Origin: an uncultured Shewanella sp.
GTDB lineage: Bacteria; Pseudomonadota; Gammaproteobacteria; Enterobacterales; Shewanellaceae
Direction of reading: 5' to 3'
Length of the DNA stretch: 64,000 bases
NCBI RefSeq assembly: GCF_947495455.1
Contig: NZ_CANLZC010000008.1
Span: forward strand, 24,107 to 88,106
Both the position numbers and the translations under genes were made by a program. Below the pieces are notes generated by a model. The model was not told the origin of the DNA and searched no databases. It saw nothing but the letters and a program-made list of their open reading frames with translations. Numbering within the stretch: the first letter of the stretch is position 1; every line of letters begins with the position of its first letter. Shown here one piece after another: positions 56,760-64,000 of this stretch.

Positions 56760-57413
56760 TTATTATCATGTTGTAATTATTATTGAACAGTCTTGGTTAT
56801 AAATTCCAAAGATCTGGTTACTCCGCTAATCAATCTACCCGCATGTTATCTCGTTGTAAATGCATAGTTAATCTTACTTTTTTTAATTCAAAAGAATATT
56901 ATTAAAATCTAATAATGAATTTTTTTGTCAATTTTATGCGGATTTGACCTCGTGCATTCACTTTTATTGATTTTTAATTCATATATTTCTAATTTGTTTT
57001 TATATTGTTTGTTTATTGTTTTTTTGTGCTTTGATGCAGGTTAGTCACATATGTCCATGATAAATAATTAAAACTATGACAGAATGTTTCATATCTATAA
57101 TTTAAACAAATAATATATTCATTTTATTTATTAAGGATTTTAACTAAGCTTAATCATGACTTACTTTAGACATAATTCGCTAAACTTTAGGCGCTTAACA
57201 GTATTATTCTGATGTATTTAACTGTTTTTTAAAGGAAGGTTCTGCTTGGTTATCTTTGTAAATTTTAACCGATATTGGTCATTTTGTTCTGAAAAATAAT
57301 CTTGAGTAACTGTTTTATGATAAGTTTGTCTACCAAGAAAGGTTTTTTTTACTCGAGTCACTTCAACTCATACGGGGATATAGTTTAAGAAGGAGAATAG
57401 GCTGGGGGATGCA
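56760..57413. other. AT-rich intergenic gap
   Basis: About 650 bases between the subtilase and FadL genes with no gene seen. It is strongly AT-rich and carries runs of T; the subtilase promoter should lie near its left end. Confidence 0.5.
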
Positions 57414-57438
57414 AAAAACCGCTCATAGAGCGGTTTTT
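57414..57438. terminator. Terminator after the FadL-like gene
   Basis: AAAAACCGCTC (57414-57424) pairs with GAGCGGTTTTT (57428-57438) around ATA: an 11-bp bidirectional intrinsic terminator 18 bases beyond the stop. Confidence 0.9.
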
Positions 57439-57455
57439 GAAGTGATAATGGCCTA

Positions 57456-58721
57456 TTAGAAGTTGTAACTGTATTGCATACTGTAATAGGTTCCATTAGA
57501 GTGTGTTGACGCAGTGACATCACCGACAATGGAGCTGGCTTCAGTAAGGTGAGTTTTCTTGCCGCGGACAAAGGCGACACCAAAATCCAGTGATGATTTT
57601 TGATCAAAGTGATAGCTTACGCCACCTGTGTACCAATTACGATCGGAATCGGGAATAGACAGTGAGCTGAGATCTCCCACAACCCCTTGGTCATACATAT
57701 AACCGATACGGGCTGTCCAAGTATCATTGATGTCATAAGTACCACCGATACTGAATAGCCAAGAATCATCCCATTGGTATTCTTTTAAGACATAATTGCT
57801 ACCGTCAGTTTCACTATCGAGTAGTGTGATGCGATCAAATTCGCCCCATTGGGTATACTGTGCGGTATAAGACAGGGCAAAGTGTTCGGTAATTTGATGA
57901 AAACCACCCAGTTGAGCAATGTTAGGTAGAGGGATTTCAATTTGATCGTAAGAAGTGAGTGTCAACGATGCGTTAAGTGATTCTATTGTATCGCCATTCG
58001 CTTTGATCGTTGGGCTATAACGATAACTGAGTCCAATTCGGTTATCCTGATCAATCTCATATACAAGACCTGCAATGCCGCCAACGCCCCAGCCACTGGC
58101 TTCAACATCGGCAATGGTGAGATCCGTTGTTCCTGCCAACGCCAGTATTGGACCTTTTCGAGTCAATTTACCTGTACCATAAACAAAATCTACACCTAAA
58201 CCTAAGCTGAAATATTCATTAAATCGATAAGAAACGCTGGCATTAAAATCAATTGAAGTGATTTCTGTTTCGCCTAAAAGATCGACGGGGGCCTGAAAAG
58301 TATCTTCTGTGTTAGCTGCTAATTTGCTGGTGTCTGTGCCTGTGCCAAAATTACTGAACGCACCAAAACCCATGGCCCAGCTTTCATTAATTGGCTGAAT
58401 GTAATAGGCATTAGGAATAATTTTACCTGAGCCTGCATCACCCTCACTGCCCGAATTTCCATAGACTGAAGTGACGTTATCAACTTCAACCTGAACATCG
58501 GCATAAGTGATCCCAAGCGAAACTGCTTTATCTTTGAAAAGCGCCATTGCTGCAGGGTTACGGGATAATACAGATGCATTGTCTGCGATAACTGCATCAC
58601 CGGCCATTGCGCGGCCAAGACCCGTTGCGGATTGACTATTAAGTTGAAAACCGGCTGCCATCGCCTGAGAGCTGGCGAGTGTAATTGAAATAGCAAGGAA
58701 CGTCTTGTTGAAGCGTTTCAT
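57456..58721 (-). CDS. fadL: FadL-like outer membrane long-chain fatty acid transporter
   Basis: 421 residues. A signal peptide (ending SQAMA, ~residue 22) leads to GFQLNSQSATGLGRAMAGDAVIADNASVLSRNPAAMALF, the conserved FadL N-terminal plug hatch with NPA. The rest is alternating beta-strand sequence ending in YYSMQYSYNF, with a terminal aromatic Phe typical of outer-membrane barrels. It moves long-chain fatty acids across the outer membrane. ATG 58721 follows AAGAG by 9 bases; upstream in-frame ATGs are less well placed. Confidence 0.92.
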   Translation of the reverse strand: MKRFNKTFLAISITLASSQAMAAGFQLNSQSATGLGRAMAGDAVIADNASVLSRNPAAMALFKDKAVSLGITYADVQVEVDNVTSVYGNSGSEGDAGSGKIIPNAYYIQPINESWAMGFGAFSNFGTGTDTSKLAANTEDTFQAPVDLLGETEITSIDFNASVSYRFNEYFSLGLGVDFVYGTGKLTRKGPILALAGTTDLTIADVEASGWGVGGIAGLVYEIDQDNRIGLSYRYSPTIKANGDTIESLNASLTLTSYDQIEIPLPNIAQLGGFHQITEHFALSYTAQYTQWGEFDRITLLDSETDGSNYVLKEYQWDDSWLFSIGGTYDINDTWTARIGYMYDQGVVGDLSSLSIPDSDRNWYTGGVSYHFDQKSSLDFGVAFVRGKKTHLTEASSIVGDVTASTHSNGTYYSMQYSYNF

Positions 58722-59074
58722 AATCATCATCTCTTTTTTTAAGGTCCTGCTTATATGACTTGCTGAATAGCCGAGTCGCAAGATCCATTTGTTAGATCAG
58801 CGCATGGTAGAGGAGTTAATGCCTACTCAGCAACTCCGACCAGATGCATTATTTGGTATAATTCGTTAATTAAGGTTGTTATTTATGAACAACTGTTAGG
58901 AGCTTACTTCAAAAAAGGCTTATAAAGCAATCTAATAGTTTGCTCTTATAAAGAGAGGTAAACAAATCCTGTTGTTAATAGTATGTAATCGGAGTGATAA
59001 TATCCAGTGTTTGGCGCTGAATTAATAAGCGTACTATTGTACGCTTATTTTTTTAAACTCATTGTGGAGTGTGA
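58722..59074. other. Intergenic region with a plus-strand terminator-like hairpin
   Basis: About 350 bases between putP and fadL, both minus strand. Its right end holds the hairpin at 59024-59049. The fadL promoter lies at the left. Confidence 0.5.
59024..59055 (+). terminator. Strong intrinsic terminator, T-tract on the plus strand
   Basis: AATAAGCGTAC (59024-59034) pairs with GTACGCTTATT (59039-59049) around TATT, followed by further T. It also lies just downstream of putP on the minus strand, where the T-tract is weaker. Confidence 0.8.
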
Positions 59075-60526
59075 TCAGAGCTTGGCTGAGAAGGCGTTAA
59101 ACTGCGCTGAAACAGTTTCACAAGGCGTGTATATTTTACTGACAATAATACCGACAAATGTTGCAAGTATGAAACCGGGTAGAATTTCGTAAAGGTCAAA
59201 AAAGCCGCCTGATAATTGTTTCCATATAATAACTGTCAGGGCACCTGTGATGATGGAAGCAATGGCGCCATTTTGACTAAAGCCTTTCCAAAAGAGCGAT
59301 AACAGCACAACAGGCCCAAAAGCAGCGCCAAACCCAGCCCAAGCATAACTGACTAAGCTCAGTACACTGCTTTGTGGATTGAGTGCAATGATCCCTGCAA
59401 TTAATGCAATGGATAGCACGCCAGCACGTCCAATGAAGAGTAATTCTTTGTCATTCGCTTCTGGTCTTAGCCATTTTTTATAGAAATCTTCTGTGATAAC
59501 GCTTGAACAAACTAATAACTGAGAATCTATGGTACTCATTATCGCAGAAAGAATGGCGGCAATGAGTAAGCCACTGATCCAAGGGTTGAATGCAGCATTG
59601 GCGAGATGGATAAAAACCGTTTCAGCATTTTCTAATGGCGTATCCATGAAATAGAGGCTACCCACAAGACCTGTTGCTAATGCACCAATAAGTGCCATTA
59701 TCATCCAACCCATAGCGATACGGCGAGATTTTGGAATATCTTTTGGTGAATTTATGGCCATAAAGCGGGTCAGGATATGGGGCTGACCAAAATAACCTAA
59801 TCCCCATGCTAATAAAGAGATTAATCCTAATATTGTGGTATCGTCATGGATCAATTGCAGCATATTAGGGTCAAAACTGTTCAATCCGTCTTGAGTGGCG
59901 GGTTGATTAAAAATGGCGACGGGAACGAAAAGTAGGGCGGCTAGCATCATGCAGCCTTGGAAAAAATCCGTCCAACTCACTGCAAAGTAACCTCCGACAA
60001 AGGTATAGGCTACAATAATGCTGGATCCGATCAGTAAAGCTAAGGTGTAATTCAAACCAAAGGCTTTTTCAAAAAGAATCGCGCCACCGACCATGCCGGA
60101 AGAGGCGTAAAAAGTAAAAAAGACTAATATTGTAAACGCTGAAACGAGTTTGAGGATCCCTTTTTTATCGTTAAATCTTTTTTCAAAGAAGTCAGGTAAT
60201 GTGAGTGCGTTACTGGTAAATTCTGTGTAAATACGTAACCGTTTTGCCACTAATAACCAGTTAAGCCATGCGCCAAGAACAAGGCCTATTCCTATCCAAG
60301 CTTCCCCTAACCCTCCTAAATAGACTGCCCCAGGAAGGCCTAATAATAACCAGCCAGACATATCTGATGCGCCGACACTTAACGCCGTCACTCCAGGGCC
60401 CATGCTGCGTCCGCCAAGGATATAATCATCAATTGAATCAGTTGATTTATAGGCGATAAAACCAATACCTATCATCAGTGCGAGATAACCAATAAAGGTA
60501 ATGAGAACGGGTAATTCTATGTTCAT
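59075..60526 (-). CDS. putP: Sodium/proline symporter
   Basis: 483 residues, about 13 membrane helices. Features include DDYILGGRSMGPGVTALSVGASDMSGWLLLGLPGAVYLGG in the first helices (sodium and substrate site) and GYFAVSWTDFFQGCMML; both are characteristic of PutP within the sodium:solute symporter family. It imports proline with Na+. It stands alone; putA is not in the window. Confidence 0.93.
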   Translation of the reverse strand: MNIELPVLITFIGYLALMIGIGFIAYKSTDSIDDYILGGRSMGPGVTALSVGASDMSGWLLLGLPGAVYLGGLGEAWIGIGLVLGAWLNWLLVAKRLRIYTEFTSNALTLPDFFEKRFNDKKGILKLVSAFTILVFFTFYASSGMVGGAILFEKAFGLNYTLALLIGSSIIVAYTFVGGYFAVSWTDFFQGCMMLAALLFVPVAIFNQPATQDGLNSFDPNMLQLIHDDTTILGLISLLAWGLGYFGQPHILTRFMAINSPKDIPKSRRIAMGWMIMALIGALATGLVGSLYFMDTPLENAETVFIHLANAAFNPWISGLLIAAILSAIMSTIDSQLLVCSSVITEDFYKKWLRPEANDKELLFIGRAGVLSIALIAGIIALNPQSSVLSLVSYAWAGFGAAFGPVVLLSLFWKGFSQNGAIASIITGALTVIIWKQLSGGFFDLYEILPGFILATFVGIIVSKIYTPCETVSAQFNAFSAKL

Positions 60527-60663
60527 GGTTATTGAGTTATATTTTTATTGTTGGATTGTGGGCGCTATGCTAACAGATGATGACTAATTAGCTCAATCAG
60601 GGTGAGGAAATAGTCGGGAGATTCGACCTTTGGCTTTTCTCCCGATAGCAATTTGTAATGTGC

Positions 60664-61368
60664 TTAAATAAAAGTTTGCTTAATTTCGTTTTTAACGTAA
60701 TTAATATCTTTATTGTTATCACCAACAAGTAACATATAAGCACCATCCATCTTAAAGCCTAGTCCTTTAAGCTTATTATCGGCAAATGCACTTTGTAGTT
60801 TCATTCTCTCTTCTACGGGGACAATGAATAGGGTGACTTTGCCCTGCTCACCTTGCATGATTAAATGTAAGCTTTTAACGCCTTGAAAATCGCAAAAGGT
60901 ATTATAAAAGACCTTACCGGGTTGTTGAGTAAATTTAGCATGGGTTAACTGTGTGAGTTCAGCCAATTTCGCATTCACTGCTTGATAAGAAATATTATCA
61001 TTGATGGTGAGTGCTTGCTCCTCATGATGAACATGGGCGAGAGCGTGAGCACTGAGATCCACAGGTCCAAGTCTGAAAAGGGTAAAGCTCATGCCAGCGA
61101 TGAAAGCGACAGAGGCGGCAAGTGCAATGCCAAATGCCGTCTTTTTACGTTGGCCTTGATGTTGACGCAGTTGTTGATTGAGGAGCAATTTATCACTGAG
61201 ATCACTTGGAACATCAATGCGTAATGCGCTTTCAATTTGTTTATCTAAGCCATTGAGTTCTTCAATAAAGGCGGCCTTTTTGGGATCATCTTTGATTGCT
61301 TGAATAAATTCAGGCGATTGATGGTGAGGATCGGCATAAGCCTGACGTCTAAACTTAAGCTCATCCAT
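60664..61368 (-). CDS. DUF3379 protein, probable anti-sigma partner
   Basis: 234 residues with one membrane helix (~80-102, GIALAASVAFIAGMSFTLF). The N-terminal ~75 residues are cytoplasmic and helical (DELKFRRQAYADPHHQSPEFIQAIKDD); the periplasmic part ends in DGAYMLLVGDNNKDINYVKNEIKQTF. This matches DUF3379, found next to ECF sigma genes in Shewanella-like bacteria, where it probably holds the sigma factor inactive. Its start overlaps the sigma gene stop. Confidence 0.85.
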   Translation of the reverse strand: MDELKFRRQAYADPHHQSPEFIQAIKDDPKKAAFIEELNGLDKQIESALRIDVPSDLSDKLLLNQQLRQHQGQRKKTAFGIALAASVAFIAGMSFTLFRLGPVDLSAHALAHVHHEEQALTINDNISYQAVNAKLAELTQLTHAKFTQQPGKVFYNTFCDFQGVKSLHLIMQGEQGKVTLFIVPVEERMKLQSAFADNKLKGLGFKMDGAYMLLVGDNNKDINYVKNEIKQTFI

Positions 61369-61924
61369 GGGATTGTCCTCTTGCTTGGGGGGCTTCTAGC
61401 GCTTGCTTTAATTGATGGCGAGCTCTAAATAGGCGTGTCATAACAGTATTGGTATTCAGTGACAGGATCTTTGCTATTTCTTCACCACTGAAACCGCCGA
61501 TCAGTTGCAGTAATAAGGGCTCTTTGTATTCTAAGGCGAGCCGCTCGATTTGTTTTTGTAATAAATGATGCTCCGCTTTATGCTCTGTGCTAGGAGAAAA
61601 AGTATCTTGTAATTCTTCTTGCTCAATATCTGAGTAGTTGAATTGCTTTCGCTCAAACCGTCGTGCATTTTCTCGTCGAAGAATAGTGATCAGCCAAGCT
61701 TTAGCTGATTTTTCATCTTTTAAGGTATCAAGGGAGCGCCAAGCGCGTAAAAACGTTTCTTGGGTGATATCTTCAGCAACATGTTTATCACCGCTCAACC
61801 AGTAGGCATAACGGTAAATATCACTATGAAGCGCCTTGACTAGGCTATTATATCGTCGTTGTTTATTTAGCATGGTAGAAGAGACCGAGGAAGTGCTCTT
61901 TTTATTTCGCCAATGACGCAACAT
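61361..61924 (-). CDS. ECF-family RNA polymerase sigma factor
   Basis: 187 residues. Region 2 (~25-90) includes DITQETFLRAWRSLDTLKD, with AWLITILRRENARR at its end, and region 4 (~130-175) includes FSGEEIAKILSLNTNTVMTRLFRARHQL, the -35 recognition helix. No region 3 is present, as expected for ECF sigmas. It is the first gene of the sigma/DUF3379 pair, 8 bases overlapping. Signal and regulon are unknown. Confidence 0.9.
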   Translation of the reverse strand: MLRHWRNKKSTSSVSSTMLNKQRRYNSLVKALHSDIYRYAYWLSGDKHVAEDITQETFLRAWRSLDTLKDEKSAKAWLITILRRENARRFERKQFNYSDIEQEELQDTFSPSTEHKAEHHLLQKQIERLALEYKEPLLLQLIGGFSGEEIAKILSLNTNTVMTRLFRARHQLKQALEAPQARGQSHG

Positions 61925-61962
61925 TTTCTTATTTCTTTAACGAAAGGTGTTTAAAGCTTAAT

Positions 61963-62012
61963 GCTTATATCAATACATTACAAAGTAATACATTGATATA
62001 AGCTTATTTTTT
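61963..62012. terminator. Long hairpin between batD and the sigma factor gene
   Basis: A 19-base arm (61963-61981) and its partner (61985-62003) form a 12-bp outer stem, a 2x2 internal mismatch and a 5-bp inner stem, followed on the plus strand by T-rich sequence. It separates batD from the sigma gene. Confidence 0.65.
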
Positions 62013-62051
62013 GGTGTAGGTTGCTAGTTTAAAGATTGCTTTAACAGTGAG

Positions 62052-63686
62052 TTATGGATTTAAGTTAGATAAGGACGATTTTTTTTTCTTCTTTTTATCA
62101 GGGTGATGCTTCTCGGCAAGGTGTAAGATTTTGTCATAATCAATGGATGCCTTGGTTTTAGAAAAAGCGCTACGTTGTAAATGGGTGATGACGTCCGCCA
62201 TCTCTTTTGAAAGCGCTGAAACCTTATCAAGTGTCATGGGCTTTTGAAATACTTGCGAGAAGTGCTGCTGTAAGCTGAGCAATACCTGATTGGGATTTTG
62301 CGCTTGGCAAGCTTGTTTAAGGCTGACTTTTTCAATGGTGTTATCCTGATGGGATGGCTCTGTTTTTATAGCAGGACTTGCATTATGTTGAGAGTATTTT
62401 CGCCATAAGATAATCAAGGCTAAGGTAGTGCTAAACCAAAGAAGGGCAAAGATCAGAGCGGCCCACATCCAATAACTAGGCGTGTTCACCTCTGTTGCCG
62501 GTAATGATGTTTGAGGCGCTGGCAAGTCCGCTTGCTCGGCGGCTTTAACTGTGATGACCTTTTCTGGCAAGGTGGCGATTTCTTGCTTGTTTAAATGTGG
62601 ATTCCACCAAGGCACCTCAACTGCGGGTAAGGTATAGGTTCCCGGTTTAGTCGGAATGATCGCCGTGGTTTGGGTGAGTGTGGCTAAAATTTTGTTATCT
62701 CTGACGGTATTTTGACGTTGGGGTTTTTCAGGATAAGATTTAAGTGATGTGGGTAGATTGAGATTAAGATCGGGCAAGCGGCTTTCATCACTATTGACCG
62801 CGGTTAAGGTGAGGGTACGAGTGATAGGCGTACCGACTTGATAGTCAGCATTGTCTGGCCAGTTTTCATTAAGCAGTACGAGATCGGCAACAAGCCATTG
62901 TCCGTGGTAGCTTGCAGGCTTTGGCTGAACGGTTAGTTCAAGATTATCCGCTTGAGTTTGGATTGGACGACTGTCTGTAAAGCCAAATAAGCTGTTACTG
63001 CGCTGGGATTGAACGACAATATCGCCATTAAAACTGGCGCCTTGTATGGATAAGGTGCCCGGCTTATCGGCGATGATGGCATAATTTCTTTCTATTACTC
63101 TAAAACGGCGGCCATTGATAATTTGTGTGCTGTCCTTGTCTTCACCAAGTTGTTTTACTTGAGCATTCGCTACCACAGGTTCATTGAGTACGCCTCGTTG
63201 TAACTCGGCACCAAGGAAGAGTTTCACTTGGTAGTTAACGAGTTGATCAACATAAGCCTTTTTGGATGATAAATGTGCTTCCATATACACATTTTGTGTT
63301 TGTTTTGGTGCACTGCCTCGTGGATTCACCGTGATTTTTATGGGAGCAGAGCTAACGCCATCTATGGTCAAGGTGGGGATCGTTAACTGGCCTTGACGTT
63401 TAGGCAGCAACAGCATTTGCCATTGGGTTTCTTTGGTTGTGTTGAAATTGACCATACGAGTGCTGTGACTCGTGCGAGGTCTTTGCATGGTAAAATCAGT
63501 GCTGAGGGCTTGAGTATTGAGGGCTTGCGTATCTAAGCTATCATCAGCCGTGACTGTCAATACGATGGATTCGCCTTCACTCACAGTATTTCTGTCAACG
63601 GAGGCTTGCAAACTCGTGAGCGCGCTAGCGGGAAAAGCTGCGATTAACCCAAGAAGTAAAATGAGGTGTAATGATCGTTTTACCAC
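62052..63686 (-). CDS. batD: BatD protein (oxygen tolerance)
   Basis: 544 residues. A signal peptide (~1-22, ending PASA) is followed by a long periplasmic beta-rich region of Ig-like repeats (LQASVDRNTVSEGESIVLTVTAD; later VPWWNPHLNKQEIATLPEKVITV) and a single membrane helix near residue 415 (WMWAALIFALLWFSTTLALIILW). A basic cytoplasmic tail ends in KHHPDKKKKKKSS. This is BatD of the Bat aerotolerance operons. It starts at GTG 63686, and the stop of the upstream gene overlaps this start. Confidence 0.88.
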   Translation of the reverse strand: MVKRSLHLILLLGLIAAFPASALTSLQASVDRNTVSEGESIVLTVTADDSLDTQALNTQALSTDFTMQRPRTSHSTRMVNFNTTKETQWQMLLLPKRQGQLTIPTLTIDGVSSAPIKITVNPRGSAPKQTQNVYMEAHLSSKKAYVDQLVNYQVKLFLGAELQRGVLNEPVVANAQVKQLGEDKDSTQIINGRRFRVIERNYAIIADKPGTLSIQGASFNGDIVVQSQRSNSLFGFTDSRPIQTQADNLELTVQPKPASYHGQWLVADLVLLNENWPDNADYQVGTPITRTLTLTAVNSDESRLPDLNLNLPTSLKSYPEKPQRQNTVRDNKILATLTQTTAIIPTKPGTYTLPAVEVPWWNPHLNKQEIATLPEKVITVKAAEQADLPAPQTSLPATEVNTPSYWMWAALIFALLWFSTTLALIILWRKYSQHNASPAIKTEPSHQDNTIEKVSLKQACQAQNPNQVLLSLQQHFSQVFQKPMTLDKVSALSKEMADVITHLQRSAFSKTKASIDYDKILHLAEKHHPDKKKKKKSSLSNLNP

Positions 63687-64000
63687 TGTTGATTGTCCTT
63701 TGGTCTTGCCCCATTTTGAAGGCGTTTTTGATATTCTAGTTGCATTTTATTGCGCAATAATAGTTGAGGATCGTCTGCAAGGGATCGCAAAGCCCGCTGC
63801 ATATCTGCAGGCAGAGGCTCTTCAGGTGCCGTGGTATTCTGCTCGGCTGCTTGAGCACTTTTTGCATCTTTTTGATCTTGCTGCTCCTGCTGACTTTGTT
63901 GGTCCTGCTGACTTTGTTGGTCTTGCTGACTTTGTTGGTCTTGCTGACTTTGTTGGTCTTGCTGACTTTGTTGGTCTTGCTGACTTTGTTGGTCTTGCTG
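63680..64000 (-). CDS. BatB/BatC-like protein, C-terminal part (truncated by window end)
   Basis: The frame runs from outside the window; its stop overlaps the batD start. The visible ~106 residues are a Gln/Asp/Ser repeat (units QQDQQS) followed by EEPLPADMQRALRSLADDPQLLLRNKMQLEYQKRLQNG. That tail is typical of the von Willebrand A/TPR BatB/BatC proteins encoded just before batD; the VWA and TPR parts are not visible, so identity rests on the tail and position. Confidence 0.72.
   Translation of the reverse strand, partial: QQDQQSQQDQQSQQDQQSQQDQQSQQDQQSQQDQQSQQEQQDQKDAKSAQAAEQNTTAPEEPLPADMQRALRSLADDPQLLLRNKMQLEYQKRLQNGARPKDNQQW
63890..64000. repeat. 18-bp tandem repeat, at least six copies, reaching the window end
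   Basis: CTGACTTTGTTGGTCTTG (first copy with one change) repeats six times from 63890 to 63997 and continues past the window. It encodes the 6-residue unit QQDQQS in the Bat protein. Confidence 0.9.

Overview
The window looks like a stretch of chromosome from a marine gammaproteobacterium of moderate to low GC, most likely Shewanella or a close relative. The evidence is gene content: pepN, pheS-pheT-ihfA, speA/speB, a DUF3802 protein, creA, yegD, yibL, an ECF sigma factor paired with a DUF3379 protein, and a Bat (aerotolerance) operon. Assignments come from reading translated sequence and motifs; no database search was run. No rRNA, tRNA, CRISPR array, transposase or phage module was seen.

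Layout. 1-3378: the 3' end of pepN, an SGNH esterase, and a quinone oxidoreductase divergent from a LysR regulator. 3606-7776: a tight four-gene glycan operon (GT2 transferase, TVP38/DedA-like membrane protein, ArnT-like GT39 transferase, nucleotide-sugar epimerase). 7884-14868: an accessory region with a minisatellite-encoded acidic secreted protein, a beta-propeller lipoprotein, a 656-aa orphan, and a HEPN/zinc-ribbon gene followed by a small membrane-anchored gene, possibly mobile cassettes. 15046-19395: an ABC transporter pair, yceH, a queuosine-precursor-type transporter and a CvfB-like S1 protein. 19746-24010: polyamine genes speA, a eukaryotic-type S-adenosylmethionine decarboxylase, and speB. 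24066-29106: pdxH, yceI, DUF3802, a retropepsin-like lipoprotein, a CHMI-like tautomerase, a P-loop kinase-like protein and a chemoreceptor. 29507-34805: pheS-pheT-ihfA, an LpxL/LpxM-type acyltransferase and a GFA-family protein.

34806-41792 is a second accessory region with long gene-poor gaps: a glycine-rich lipoprotein, a CcbP-like protein, a sphingomyelinase-D-like secreted enzyme, a sulfotransferase remnant, a DIP1984-family protein and an SPFH lipoprotein. 41955-46685 (minus strand) holds cfa, an AidB-like acyl-CoA dehydrogenase and a candidate leukocidin/cytolysin-type toxin. 47441-54201 holds yegD, creA, an RssA-like patatin, a CurA-like reductase divergent from an OhrR-like MarR regulator, yibL, ribA and a VF530 protein. 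54345-64000 (minus strand) holds a secreted subtilase, FadL, PutP, the DUF3379/ECF sigma pair, BatD and the end of a BatB/C-like gene.

Working together: SpeA makes agmatine, SpeB converts it to putrescine, and the AdoMet decarboxylase makes the aminopropyl donor; no spermidine synthase is in the window. The glycan operon has the parts to make, flip and transfer a lipid-linked sugar. The most unusual content is the HEPN/zinc-ribbon pair, the repeat-expanded AdoMet decarboxylase, the candidate pore-forming toxin, the acidic repeat protein and several tandem repeats and orphan hairpins.
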